Source of the DNA: Qipengyuania huizhouensis
GTDB taxonomy: Bacteria > Pseudomonadota > Alphaproteobacteria > Sphingomonadales > Sphingomonadaceae
Length of the DNA: 64,000 nt
Direction: 5' to 3'
Assembly (NCBI RefSeq): GCF_019711635.1
Contig: NZ_JAIGNT010000001.1
Coordinates: 1-64,000 of the forward strand
Shown here: positions 1-8,419 of the stretch, piece by piece
How the letters are laid out: every line of letters begins with the position of its first letter
Numbering within the stretch: the stretch's first letter is position 1
Translations under genes and position numbers: made by a program
The notes under the pieces: model-generated
The model's database searches: none
The model's input: the letters and a program-made list of their open reading frames with translations, nothing else
Told to the model about the DNA's origin: nothing

Positions 1-1
1 G

Positions 2-139
2 AGTTCATTCGCTCCCGACCTGGACGCCCGCGCCTTTCGCACCGGCCGCGCCGCCCATGCAGGCACCGCCGTCGCGGGCCCTCCGGGCGAGGAAGGGGGG
101 TACCAGCTTCGCGCCCTCCCGATCCGCTGCCACACCTAA
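2..139 (+). CDS. possible 3' end of a gene entering from the left
   Basis: Frame 2 is open from the window edge to a TAA at 137-139. It has strongly G/C-ending codons, and composition turns A/T-rich right after the stop. That is what the tail of a coding region would look like, but 45 codons are too few to recognise a family, and other frames here are also open. If real, it converges with the acyl-CoA dehydrogenase gene. Bases 140-261 hold no gene that I can see. Confidence 0.22.
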   Translation, partial: SSFAPDLDARAFRTGRAAHAGTAVAGPPGEEGGYQLRALPIRCHT

Positions 140-261
140 CCAAATAGGCAAGAAATGTCAATGGGTTAGCCAATTAATAGGATTTCCCCAAAGCTATTCC
201 TACGGACCGATGAGTCGTTGTTTCCAGCCCGCCTTGCCCGGCCGGAAATAACGATTCGGTC

Positions 262-1425
262 CTACATGCTGCGCGCGATCACCATTTTCATGATCTCGTT
301 CGATCCGCCGAAGATCCGGCTGATGCGGCTGTCGCGGTACATGCGGGCGATGGGGTAATCGTTGATATACCCTGCCCCGCCGTGCAGCTGGAGGCACTTG
401 TCGACGGTTTCGCCCTGCAATTCGGTGACCCAGTATTTCGCCATGCAGGCAGTCGGCACGTCGAGCTTGCCTTCCAGGTGCTTGGCGATGCAGTCATTGA
501 CGAAAATGCGCGCCGCCGTGCCCCGCGCCTTGAGGTCGGCAAGCGTGAACTGCGTGTTCTGGAAGTCCCAGATGGTTTTGCCGAAAGCCTTGCGCTCCTT
601 GACGTATTTCACCGTCTCTTCCAGCGCGTTTTCGATCACGGTCATGCCGCCCATTGCGATGATCAGCCGTTCCTGCGGCAGTTCGCCCATCAGCTGGTAG
701 AAGCCCTTGCCTTCTTCCCCGCCCAGCACGTTTTCGGCAGGCACAAAGACATCGTCGAAGAACAGTTCCGACGTGTCCTGCGCATCGAGGCCGATCTTGT
801 CGAGCTTCTTGCCGCGCTGAAAGCCTTCCGCCCCGTCGGTTTCCAGCAGCATGAGCGAAATGCCCTTGGCGCGTTCATTGGGATCGGTCTTGGCGACAAC
901 GATGATGAAGTCCGCCGTCTGCCCATTGGAGATATAGGTCTTGGCCCCGTTGATACGATAGCCATTGCCGTCCTTCAGCGCGGTGGTGGTGATCGACTGG
1001 AGATCGCTGCCCACGCCCGGTTCGGTCATCGCAATCGCGCTCACCAGATCGCCGCTGACCAGCCGGGGCAGGTATTTCTTCTTCTGCTCTTCCGTCCCGT
1101 GACGCACGAGATAGGGCAGGATAATCGTGTTGTGCAGGCTGGCGGAAAAGCCTTCGACCCCGTGCTTGCCCTGCTGGTCGATGACGACCATTTCGTGCCG
1201 GAAATCACCGCCGTGGCCGCCATATTCCTCGGGTACGGAGGAGCCGAGCAGTCCGGCCTCGCCCGCCTCGCGCCAGAATTCGCGTTCGACCTGGCCATCT
1301 TCGCGCCAGTTGAGCACGCGCTTTTCCGGCGCATGCTTCTGGTAGAACTTGCCTACGGCATCGGCGAAGATCGAAATCTCCTCGTCATCCATGAAGGCGG
1401 GCTGGGGTACGTCGATTACGGGCAT
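262..1425 (-). CDS. acyl-CoA dehydrogenase family protein
   Basis: A 387-residue FAD enzyme that would make the trans-2,3 double bond in an acyl-CoA thioester and pass electrons to ETF. The whole family fold is present: an N-terminal helical domain, a middle beta-domain with AMTEPGVGSDL and TYISNGQ segments, and a C-terminal helical domain with RKAFGKTIWDFQ and the LHGGAGYINDYPIARMYRD signature. The tail reads FGGSNEIMK rather than the YEGT of medium-chain enzymes. Together with LPQERLIIA this resembles long-chain-type members, where the catalytic Glu sits in the earlier helix (from memory). A GAGAGGA ribosome site precedes the ATG at 1425. The crotonase gene lies upstream on the same strand and a thiolase gene is divergent, which fits fatty-acid or branched-chain acyl degradation. 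The exact substrate cannot be told. Confidence 0.93.
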   Translation of the reverse strand: MPVIDVPQPAFMDDEEISIFADAVGKFYQKHAPEKRVLNWREDGQVEREFWREAGEAGLLGSSVPEEYGGHGGDFRHEMVVIDQQGKHGVEGFSASLHNTIILPYLVRHGTEEQKKKYLPRLVSGDLVSAIAMTEPGVGSDLQSITTTALKDGNGYRINGAKTYISNGQTADFIIVVAKTDPNERAKGISLMLLETDGAEGFQRGKKLDKIGLDAQDTSELFFDDVFVPAENVLGGEEGKGFYQLMGELPQERLIIAMGGMTVIENALEETVKYVKERKAFGKTIWDFQNTQFTLADLKARGTAARIFVNDCIAKHLEGKLDVPTACMAKYWVTELQGETVDKCLQLHGGAGYINDYPIARMYRDSRISRIFGGSNEIMKMVIARSM

Positions 1426-1459
1426 TGAATAGTCCTCTCTCGAATATGTTTCCCGACAA

Positions 1460-1551
1460 CCGTTCGCGAGCCTGTCGAAGGGCCGTATCTACTTCCCGAC
1501 CGGCGCTTCAAAAAGAGAAGGACGGTGCTTCGACAAGCTCAGCACGAACGG
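1460..1551. repeat. REP-like inverted repeat pair between two genes
   Basis: Two related motifs face each other in the 150-bp gap between the crotonase and acyl-CoA dehydrogenase genes. The left arm is 1460-1484 on the plus strand and the right arm is 1524-1551 on the minus strand. Both arms begin CCGTTCG and share TGTCGAAG near the end, separated by about 40 bp. From memory, the right arm resembles a short palindromic element that is widely dispersed in Sphingomonadales intergenic regions. It could fold in RNA and act as a REP-type spacer or terminator. I saw no other copy in this window. Confidence 0.55.
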
Positions 1552-1575
1552 AGTGAGACAAGGCGGCGTTTCCGC

Positions 1576-2349
1576 CTACTTTCCCTTCCAAACCGGCTTG
1601 CGCTTCTCGGCAAAGGCAGCCGCGCCTTCGCGCGCGTCTTCCGATATGAATACCGGACCGATTAGCTGCGCCTGTTTGTCGTAGCGTTCGTCCATTGCCC
1701 AGCCGCGCGATTCCTTCATGATCTGCTTGGAAACGCGCACGGCAAGAGGGCCGTTTGCCGCGATGCTGGCCGCCAGTTCCTTCGCCTCGTCCAGCGCCGA
1801 GCCATCGGTAACACGGTTGATGAGTCCGAGTTCATATGCGCGCTGGGCAGTGATGAAATCGCCGGTCAGTGCCAGTTCCATCGCTACGCGCTCGGGGATC
1901 TGGTCGGGCAGCATCATGACCCCGCCCGCCGCGGCGACAAGACCGCGCTTGGCTTCGGGGATGCCGAATTTTGCATCCTTGTGCGCAACCACAAGGTCGC
2001 AGGCGATCATCAGTTCGAGCCCGCCAGCCAGCGCATAACCCTCCACGGCCGCGATCAGGGGCTTGGCCGGAGGCGCCTGCACCACGCCGCCGAAACCGCG
2101 GCCTTCGATGCTGGGCGATTCGCCGCGCAGGAAGCCCTTGAGGTCCATGCCCGAACAGAAGGTCCCGCCCGCACCCGTCAGGATGCCTACGCGCAGATCG
2201 TCATCGGCATCGAGCCGGTCCATCGCCGCGGCAATCCCCTCCGCGGCAGCCTTGTTCATGGCATTCTTGGCTTCGGGACGATTGATGGTGACGATCAGGA
2301 CGCCGTCATCGACTTCTGTCAGGACGTCGGCGGACGCTTGCTCGGACAT
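1576..2349 (-). CDS. enoyl-CoA hydratase/isomerase (crotonase) family
   Basis: The chosen ATG at 2349 (MSEQASAD) has GAGAGAG just upstream and gives 257 residues, the usual crotonase length; the frame also allows a start at 2412. Crotonase features seen: NRPEAKNAMN near the N-terminus, the oxyanion-hole segment GGTFCSGMDL, and GYALAGGLELMIACDLVVA followed by GIPEAKRGLVAAAGG. Both Glu positions used by hydratases (the E of GGLEL and of IPEAK) are present, so water addition to enoyl-CoA is plausible, though crotonases are functionally diverse. The gene precedes the acyl-CoA dehydrogenase gene on the same strand but is separated from it by the REP-like pair. It is divergent from the thiolase gene across 116 bp. 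Confidence 0.9.
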   Translation of the reverse strand: MSEQASADVLTEVDDGVLIVTINRPEAKNAMNKAAAEGIAAAMDRLDADDDLRVGILTGAGGTFCSGMDLKGFLRGESPSIEGRGFGGVVQAPPAKPLIAAVEGYALAGGLELMIACDLVVAHKDAKFGIPEAKRGLVAAAGGVMMLPDQIPERVAMELALTGDFITAQRAYELGLINRVTDGSALDEAKELAASIAANGPLAVRVSKQIMKESRGWAMDERYDKQAQLIGPVFISEDAREGAAAFAEKRKPVWKGK

Positions 2350-2465
2350 GGGCTCTCTCTCCATTGCGATTTGAAACTGTTCTTGCGCCCTTGCTGCTTG
2401 AGGTTTACGCAAACGTCAACCGGCAATCGCCGCAACTATCATTCTGCCGAGAGAGGAACCTGCCC

Positions 2466-3734
2466 ATGTCCGAAGCCTATATCATCGATGCCGTCCGTAC
2501 TCCCCGCGGGATCGGAAAGCAGGGCAAGGGTGCGCTGGCGGCGATGCACCCGCAGCATCTCGCGGCGACGGTGCTCAAGGCCATCAAGGACCGCAACGGC
2601 CTCGATACCGCGACGGTGGACGACGTGATCTGGTCAGTCAGCACGCAGGACGGGATGCAGGCGGGCGATCTGGGCCGCATGGCCGCGCTGGACGCCGGCT
2701 ATGACGTCACCTCCAGCGGCACCACGCTCGACCGTTTCTGCGGGGGCGGAATTACCTCGGTCGCGCTGGCGGCGGCTCAGGTGATGAGCGGCATGGAAGA
2801 TTGCGTGGTCGCAGGCGGGACCGAGATGATGAGCCTGACCGCGCAAATGGCGAAGGACAAGATGGCGGCGGGTCTCAAGCCGCCGATGATGGGCAGCTAT
2901 AATGCGCGCCTCCAGGCGAGCCACCCGCAGAGCCATCAGGGCGTGTGCGGCGATGCCATCGCGACGATGGAAGGCTTTACCCGCGAGGAACTGGACGAGG
3001 TCGGCTATCGGAGCCAGCAACGCGCAGCGGTGGCGATCGAGGAAGGCCGCTTCGACAAGTCGCTCGTCCCCGTCATCGACGATGAAGGAAATGTCGTGCT
3101 CGCCAAGGAGGAATTCCCTCGCCCCCAAACAACCCGTGAAGGCCTTGCCGAGCTGGAGCCGGCCTTCGCCAAGATTGCCAATGTCCCGCTGGACAAGAGC
3201 GGCACGACCTTTGCGGGCCTTGTAAACGCGAAATATCCCGATCTTGAAATCAGGCATTTCCACCATGCGGGCAACAGTTCCGGTGTTGTCGATGGAGCGG
3301 CGGCGGTGCTGGTGACGAGCAAGGACTATGCGAAGAAGCACGGTCTCAAACCACGCGCACGGATCGTGGCGACGGCGAACATGGGCGACGATCCCACTCT
3401 GATGCTTAACGCGCCGGTCCCGGCGGCGAAGAAAGTGCTGGAGAAGGCTGGACTGACCAAGGACGATATCGACCTTTACGAGATCAACGAAGCCTTCGCC
3501 GTCGTCGCAGCCAAGTTCGTGCGCGATCTCGAGCTCGACTGGGACAAGGTCAATGTCAACGGCGGTTCGATTGCGCTTGGCCATCCCATCGGCGCGACCG
3601 GTTCCATCCTGATCGGCACGATAGTCGACGAGCTGGAGCGGCAGAACAAGCGCTACGGACTGGTCACCATGTGCGCGGCGGGCGGCATGGCGCCTGCCAT
3701 CATAATTGAGCGGGTGGAGGATTTCGCCGACTAA
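2466..3734 (+). CDS. acetyl-CoA C-acyltransferase (thiolase)
   Basis: Start ATG at 2466, behind a GAGAGG ribosome site, gives 422 residues; the longer frame from 2364 adds a non-conserved leader. Thiolase features are complete: [11 protein letters not shown] at the N-terminus, nucleophile Cys92 in [23 protein letters not shown] with the catalytic His, and CAAGGMAPA with the second Cys near the C-terminus. It would cleave 3-ketoacyl-CoA, or condense acyl-CoAs in reverse. The sequence around Cys92 is CGGG rather than the commoner CSSG. Divergent pairing with a crotonase and an acyl-CoA dehydrogenase supports a beta-oxidation role. The 2350-2465 gap should hold two divergent promoters. Confidence 0.93.
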   Translation: MSEAYIIDAVRTPRGIGKQGKGALAAMHPQHLAATVLKAIKDRNGLDTATVDDVIWSVSTQDGMQAGDLGRMAALDAGYDVTSSGTTLDRFCGGGITSVALAAAQVMSGMEDCVVAGGTEMMSLTAQMAKDKMAAGLKPPMMGSYNARLQASHPQSHQGVCGDAIATMEGFTREELDEVGYRSQQRAAVAIEEGRFDKSLVPVIDDEGNVVLAKEEFPRPQTTREGLAELEPAFAKIANVPLDKSGTTFAGLVNAKYPDLEIRHFHHAGNSSGVVDGAAAVLVTSKDYAKKHGLKPRARIVATANMGDDPTLMLNAPVPAAKKVLEKAGLTKDDIDLYEINEAFAVVAAKFVRDLELDWDKVNVNGGSIALGHPIGATGSILIGTIVDELERQNKRYGLVTMCAAGGMAPAIIIERVEDFAD

Positions 3735-3744
3735 CGCCTCTCTT

Positions 3745-4002
3745 TCAGGCGGGCCGGTCGCCCGGAAGCGATTCTTCCTTGTCGTCCGAGAAGCCCCAGG
3801 AAACGTTCGCCCAGGCGCGTTCGTGGAAGTAGTATAGCACCATTTTGGTCAGCACTTCCGTGACCGCGATGGCACCCGCCGCCTTGTAGTTCCCGGTGAA
3901 AAACCAGCTCAGCAGGAAAGTATCGATGCTGCCCAGGATACGCCAGCTCCCGGCCTTGGCGAAACTGCGTGAATGCGCTTCGCGCCCGCGAAAAAGGATC
4001 AT
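3745..4002 (-). CDS. DUF2061 small membrane protein
   Basis: An 85-residue protein with a near-perfect ribosome site (GGGGGAGGATAG) before its ATG. It has SFAKAGSWRILGSIDTFLLS and a second hydrophobic stretch, TEVLTKMVLYYFHERAW, matching what I recall of the DUF2061 family: two short membrane segments and an HERAW-type ending. It lies 20 bp after cysNC on the same strand, so it is probably the last gene of the sulfate-activation operon. DUF2061 genes are known neighbours of sulfate assimilation genes, but their function is not established. A membrane role in sulfate uptake or retention is only a guess. Confidence 0.85.
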   Translation of the reverse strand: MILFRGREAHSRSFAKAGSWRILGSIDTFLLSWFFTGNYKAAGAIAVTEVLTKMVLYYFHERAWANVSWGFSDDKEESLPGDRPA

Positions 4003-4022
4003 CTATCCTCCCCCGATCCAGC

Positions 4023-5930
4023 TTACTTGAGCGGCAGGATCTGCTTGATGATGTAATCCGCCGCCTCCTCGGGGCTCATCGCCACCGTGTTGACGCGAAT
4101 TTCCGGGTCTTCAGGTTCTTCATAGGGGCTGTCGATGCCGGTGAAGTTCTTCAACTCCCCTGTCCTGGCCTTCTTGTAGAGCCCCTTCACGTCGCGTTGT
4201 TCCGCCACCTCAAGGGGAGTATCGACGTGGATTTCGATGAACTCGCCCTCGCCCATCATGTCGCGGACCAACCGGCGGTCGGCGCGGAAGGGCGAGATGA
4301 AAGCGGTCAGCACAATCAGGCCGGCATCGGTCATCAGCTTGGCGACTTCGCCGATGCGGCGAATGTTCTCGATCCGGTCGCTTTCGGTGAAACCGAGATC
4401 CTTGTTGAGGCCGTGGCGGACGTTGTCCCCATCGAGCAGGAAAGTGTGACGATTCATGATCGCCAGCTTCTTTTCCACTTCGTTGGCGATGGTCGATTTG
4501 CCCGAACCGGAAAGGCCCGTGAACCACAGGACGCGGGGCTTCTGGTTTTTCATCGCCGCATGATCGTCACGCGTGATGTCGACCGCCTGCCAGTGTACGT
4601 TCTGTGCGCGGCGCAGGCTGAAATGCAGCATGCCCGCGCCGACGGTCCGATTGCTGATCTTGTCGATCAGGATGAAGCCGCCCAGCGCGCGGTTTTCCGA
4701 ATAGGGATCGAAGACGATCGCCCGGTCGGTGGTGATCTCGCTCACGCCGATCGAATTGAGTTCGAGCGTCTTGGCAGCGAGATGATCCATCGTGTTGACA
4801 TTGATCTCGAACTTCGGCTCGGCGACGGTCACGCTGACCATCTGCGTACCCAGTTTCATCCAGTAGGCACGGCCGACGACGAGCGGCTCTTCATCCATCC
4901 AGACGATGGTGCTTTCGAACTGGTCGGCAACTGCGGGAGGACTGTCGGCCGCCGCGAGCACATCACCGCGCGAACAATCGATCTCGTCCTCGAGAGTGAT
5001 GGTCACCGACTGGCCGGAAATCGCTTCTTCAAGGTCGCCATCCATCGTGACGATAGATTTTACCGTGCTGGTCTTGCCCGAAGGCAGCGAACGTACCTTG
5101 TCGCCCGGTTTGACCGAGCCGGTAGAGATGAGGCCCGAGAAACCGCGGAAGTCGAGGTTCGGGCGATTGACCCATTGCACCGACATGCGGAATGGCTTGG
5201 CCAGGTTCGCATCCGAGCGGACTTCGACCGCCTCGAGATGCTGCATCAGCGTGGGGCCATCGTACCAATCCGTATTTTCCGACTGCGTGGTGATGTTGTC
5301 GCCAGCGAGACCGGAAATCGGGATCGCAGTGAAGTTCTCGATACCGATGCTTTCCGCAAACTCGCGGTAGTTTTCGATGATCGCGTCGTACTTCGCCTGA
5401 TCGTAATCGATCAGGTCCATCTTGTTCACTGCAAGCACGAGGTTCTTGATGCCAAGCTGATGGCAGAGGAAGCTATGGCGCTTGGTCTGGACGAGCACGC
5501 CCTTGCGCGCATCGATCAGGATCACGGCGAGATCGGCGGTCGATGCACCGGTGACCATGTTGCGGGTGTATTGTTCGTGACCCGGACAATCGGCGACGAT
5601 GAACTTGCGGCTTTCGGTCGCGAAGAAGCGGTAAGCGACGTCGATCGTGATGCCCTGTTCGCGTTCGGCGGCAAGGCCGTCGACCAGCAGCGCAAAATCG
5701 ATCTCCTGCCCCTGCGTACCGACCCTCTTGGAATCGTTCTCGAGCGCGGCAAGCTGATCCTCGAAAATCATCTTGGAATCGTAAAGCAGGCGACCGATCA
5801 GGGTCGACTTGCCGTCGTCCACGCTGCCGCACGTGATGAAGCGCAGCATGGTCTTATGCTGATGCTTTTCGAGATAGGCGTCGATGTCCTCTGCGATCAG
5901 CGCATCGGTCTTGTAGATGGGCTCCGACAT
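4023..5930 (-). CDS. cysNC: bifunctional sulfate adenylyltransferase subunit 1 / APS kinase
   Basis: A 635-residue fusion. The N-terminal part is a CysN GTPase: [15 protein letters not shown] (P-loop), a [13 protein letters not shown]3 segment and [11 protein letters not shown]-Tu-like beta-barrels follow, and the C-terminal ~170 residues are APS kinase with its own P-loop, [12 protein letters not shown], at about residue 468. With CysD it makes APS from sulfate and ATP at the cost of GTP; the kinase half then makes PAPS for reductive sulfur assimilation. Its ATG overlaps the cysD stop by one base (TGATG), implying translational coupling. The fusion is well known in proteobacteria and actinobacteria. 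Confidence 0.97.
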   Translation of the reverse strand: MSEPIYKTDALIAEDIDAYLEKHQHKTMLRFITCGSVDDGKSTLIGRLLYDSKMIFEDQLAALENDSKRVGTQGQEIDFALLVDGLAAEREQGITIDVAYRFFATESRKFIVADCPGHEQYTRNMVTGASTADLAVILIDARKGVLVQTKRHSFLCHQLGIKNLVLAVNKMDLIDYDQAKYDAIIENYREFAESIGIENFTAIPISGLAGDNITTQSENTDWYDGPTLMQHLEAVEVRSDANLAKPFRMSVQWVNRPNLDFRGFSGLISTGSVKPGDKVRSLPSGKTSTVKSIVTMDGDLEEAISGQSVTITLEDEIDCSRGDVLAAADSPPAVADQFESTIVWMDEEPLVVGRAYWMKLGTQMVSVTVAEPKFEINVNTMDHLAAKTLELNSIGVSEITTDRAIVFDPYSENRALGGFILIDKISNRTVGAGMLHFSLRRAQNVHWQAVDITRDDHAAMKNQKPRVLWFTGLSGSGKSTIANEVEKKLAIMNRHTFLLDGDNVRHGLNKDLGFTESDRIENIRRIGEVAKLMTDAGLIVLTAFISPFRADRRLVRDMMGEGEFIEIHVDTPLEVAEQRDVKGLYKKARTGELKNFTGIDSPYEEPEDPEIRVNTVAMSPEEAADYIIKQILPLK

Positions 5931-6838
5931 CAGAAATAGCCCTCCTGCTTCTTCTTCTCCATCGACGCGTCGCCCGAATCCTTGTCGATGACTCGGCCCT
6001 GCCGTTCCGAAGTTGTGGTCAGCAGCATTTCCTGGATGATTTCAGGTAGCGTCGCGGCTTCGCTTTCCACGGCGCCAGTCAGCGGGAAGCAGCCCAGCGT
6101 GCGGAAACGGATCGAACGTTCGATGATCTCCGGACGCTTGCCCATGACCTTCTCGAGCCGCTCGATATCGTCGGCCATGAACAATCCGCCCTCGTATTCG
6201 AAGGTCGGTCGCTTGGCCGAATAATACAGCGGCACGATCTCGATATTCTCGAGGTGAATATACTGCCAGATGTCGAGCTCGGTCCAGTTCGACAGCGGAA
6301 AGATGCGGATACTCTCGCCCTTCTTCTTGCGGGCGTTGTAGAGATTCCAGAGTTCCGGACGCTGGCTTTTGGGATCCCAGCCATGGCTGGCGGTGCGGAA
6401 GGAAAAGATACGCTCTTTCGCGCGGCTCTTTTCCTCGTCGCGCCGGGCCCCACCAAAGGCCGCATCAAACCCGTATTTGTCGAGCGCCTGCTTCAACCCT
6501 TGCGTCTTCCACATATCGGTGTGGAGCGGTCCATGGTCGAACGGGTTGATCCCCATCTCTTCCGCTTCGGGATTCTGATACACCAGCAGTTCCATGCCAG
6601 CATCTTCCGCGCTCTTTTCGCGCAGGGCGTACATGTCCTTGAACTTCCAGGTCGTATCCACGTGCAGCAGCGGGAATGGCGGCGGCGAAGGATAGAAAGC
6701 CTTCTTGGCGAGATGCAGCATGACGGCGCTGTCCTTGCCGATCGAATAGAGCATCACGGGCTTTTCCGCCTCGGACACCACTTCGCGCATTATATGGATG
6801 CTTTCGGCCTCGAGCCGCTGAAGGTGGGTGAGTGTCAT
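5930..6838 (-). CDS. cysD: sulfate adenylyltransferase subunit 2
   Basis: The start at 6838 gives 302 residues, the same as E. coli CysD as I recall it. The PP-loop of the ATP-pyrophosphatase fold is visible as [17 protein letters not shown] near residue 35, and the family segments [21 protein letters not shown] and [12 protein letters not shown] follow. CysD is the catalytic adenylyltransferase subunit, driven by the CysN GTPase encoded immediately downstream. First gene of a cysD-cysNC-DUF2061 operon; its promoter should lie in 6839-7021. The ORF could be extended upstream by 22 codons, but that leader is not conserved-looking. Confidence 0.97.
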   Translation of the reverse strand: MTLTHLQRLEAESIHIMREVVSEAEKPVMLYSIGKDSAVMLHLAKKAFYPSPPPFPLLHVDTTWKFKDMYALREKSAEDAGMELLVYQNPEAEEMGINPFDHGPLHTDMWKTQGLKQALDKYGFDAAFGGARRDEEKSRAKERIFSFRTASHGWDPKSQRPELWNLYNARKKKGESIRIFPLSNWTELDIWQYIHLENIEIVPLYYSAKRPTFEYEGGLFMADDIERLEKVMGKRPEIIERSIRFRTLGCFPLTGAVESEAATLPEIIQEMLLTTTSERQGRVIDKDSGDASMEKKKQEGYF

Positions 6839-6922
6839 TGGGTCTCGTCTGTAACATTCAGTCAGGCGTGCCGGAAACGACCATGTGAATGGTACGCCGT
6901 TCATCTACAAGCAGAGAATGGT

Positions 6923-6952
6923 CGCGGGGCCGATAGGAGAATTTGCCCCGCG
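6923..6952 (-). other. GC-rich hairpin in the cysD leader
   Basis: Perfect 8-bp arms, CGCGGGGC at 6923-6930 and GCCCCGCG at 6945-6952, with a 14-nt loop, located 85-115 bases upstream of cysD on the minus strand. There is no T-run after it in either direction, so it is not an ordinary intrinsic terminator. It could stop transcripts of the amylase gene, which end at 7022, or shape the cysD leader RNA. Confidence 0.3.
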
Positions 6953-7021
6953 GGTTATGGGGGCCGCAGTGATTGCGTCCGCCCACCGAGGGTGTGCACT
7001 CGTATCGAAAAGCTACTGCGA

Positions 7022-8419
7022 TCAGTGGCTTAGAAGGCGGAAGCCCCATGCGGGCAATTCGACGCTGTACCCTTCGCCTACGGTAACCCGTTTTCCACTG
7101 GCGAAGTCGCGGTAGGTGCCATGCGGCAATGTATCCGAAAAAGTGGCCTTGAGCGGCTTGTCGCTCATGTTGAACAAGCCCACCACCTTGTTGCCCTGCT
7201 CCTCCCTAACCCAGGCAAAAAGCTGCTCGGGATGAGAATTCTCGACCTTATGCATCACGGCACCCCACTGACCGTTTTCCAGCGCGGGATTGGATTTGCG
7301 AAACTCGATGAGCTTCGCCAGCAGCGCGCCATAATCGCAGTCTTCGCCCTGGCTCCAGTCGATCGCATCCTTCTCGAAGAATTCGAGCCGCTTGGCGTTG
7401 CAGGCCTCCATGCCATTGTGGATCAGGGGCAAGCCTTGGCCGGTGAAAGACAGGGCGGTCATCGCTTCCAGCGCCGGCCCGTAATTCTCCTCCATCGTGC
7501 CTTCCCACGCATTGCTGTCGTGGTTTTCGATATAGGTCATGCGCATCGCCTCGCGCGGCCACAGGCTCTCGTTCTCGGCATAATAGCCATAGAAACTGGT
7601 GGCATTGCCCTTGCCCTGCGCGACATTCTTGGAGGTGTTGTGCCAGTCCCAGGCATAGGTCGCATCGAAAGCGCCGAAGTGGAAGGCAGTCTGCTGCACC
7701 TCGCCTAGCATGAACACAGGACGGATCGCTTCGAGGCGGGTCCGCATCGTCTCCCAGAAATCGAGCGGGACATAGCCGGCGACATCGGCGCGATATCCGT
7801 CCACCCCGAATTCGCGCACCCAGTATTCCATTGCGCCGCCGACATGCTCACGCACGCCGGGTTTCGACCAGTCGAGATCGATGATGTCGGACCAGTCCCA
7901 CCAGGGCGTAGGCCGGAAGTCGCCCTTCCAGTCTTTCTCGTACCATTCGGGATATTGCTTAGCGAGGTCGTTATCCCAGGCGGTATGATTGGCGACGAGG
8001 TCGAGTATGACCTTGAAACCCTGTTCATGCGCATCGTCGACGAAAGCGCGAAAGTCCTCCTCTGTCCCGAATTCCGGGTTCACCGCGTAATAATCCTGAA
8101 CCGCATAGGGACTGCCAAGTGTACCCTTGCGGTTTTCCACCCCGATCGGATGGATCGGCATGAGCCAGAGGATATCGACTCCCAGCTCCTTCAGCCGGGG
8201 CAATTCTCGCTGCGCAGCCCTGAACGTGCCTTCCTCGGTAAACTGGCGAGTGTTGATCTGGTAAAGCACCGCATCGCGCGACCACTCCGGATGCTCGATG
8301 CTCACCTTGCTCTGCGGCTGCCACGGCGATGATGGAGCGGACGCAACCGGTGCTGCACCGGCCTGGGCGCAGCCACCGAGTAATGCGAGAGCGGCAGTAG
8401 TGGCGATGAGCTTACGCAT
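7022..8419 (-). CDS. GH13 alpha-amylase family lipoprotein
   Basis: The start at 8419 is set by AGGAGA just upstream and by the lipoprotein signal MRKLIATTAALALLGGC, with Cys17 as the lipidated residue; the frame is open further upstream only because it overlaps the transporter gene. The mature 449 residues form a GH13 barrel: nucleophile Asp212 (GYRADVAG), acid/base Glu240 (LGEVQQ) and Asp301 (ENHDS). It would cleave alpha-1,4-glucans or maltodextrins at the periplasmic side of a membrane. It overlaps the MFS gene by 8 bases, so the two are one transcript. Exact product specificity is not predictable. Confidence 0.93.
   Translation of the reverse strand: MRKLIATTAALALLGGCAQAGAAPVASAPSSPWQPQSKVSIEHPEWSRDAVLYQINTRQFTEEGTFRAAQRELPRLKELGVDILWLMPIHPIGVENRKGTLGSPYAVQDYYAVNPEFGTEEDFRAFVDDAHEQGFKVILDLVANHTAWDNDLAKQYPEWYEKDWKGDFRPTPWWDWSDIIDLDWSKPGVREHVGGAMEYWVREFGVDGYRADVAGYVPLDFWETMRTRLEAIRPVFMLGEVQQTAFHFGAFDATYAWDWHNTSKNVAQGKGNATSFYGYYAENESLWPREAMRMTYIENHDSNAWEGTMEENYGPALEAMTALSFTGQGLPLIHNGMEACNAKRLEFFEKDAIDWSQGEDCDYGALLAKLIEFRKSNPALENGQWGAVMHKVENSHPEQLFAWVREEQGNKVVGLFNMSDKPLKATFSDTLPHGTYRDFASGKRVTVGEGYSVELPAWGFRLLSH

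Noticed and set aside
3969..5939. Long plus-strand open frame (656 codons) opposite cysNC, and similar mirror frames over acyl-CoA dehydrogenase, murC, murD and tamB
   Set aside because: They mirror real genes in a high-GC genome, have His/Arg/Asp-rich nonsense composition and no motifs or ribosome sites.
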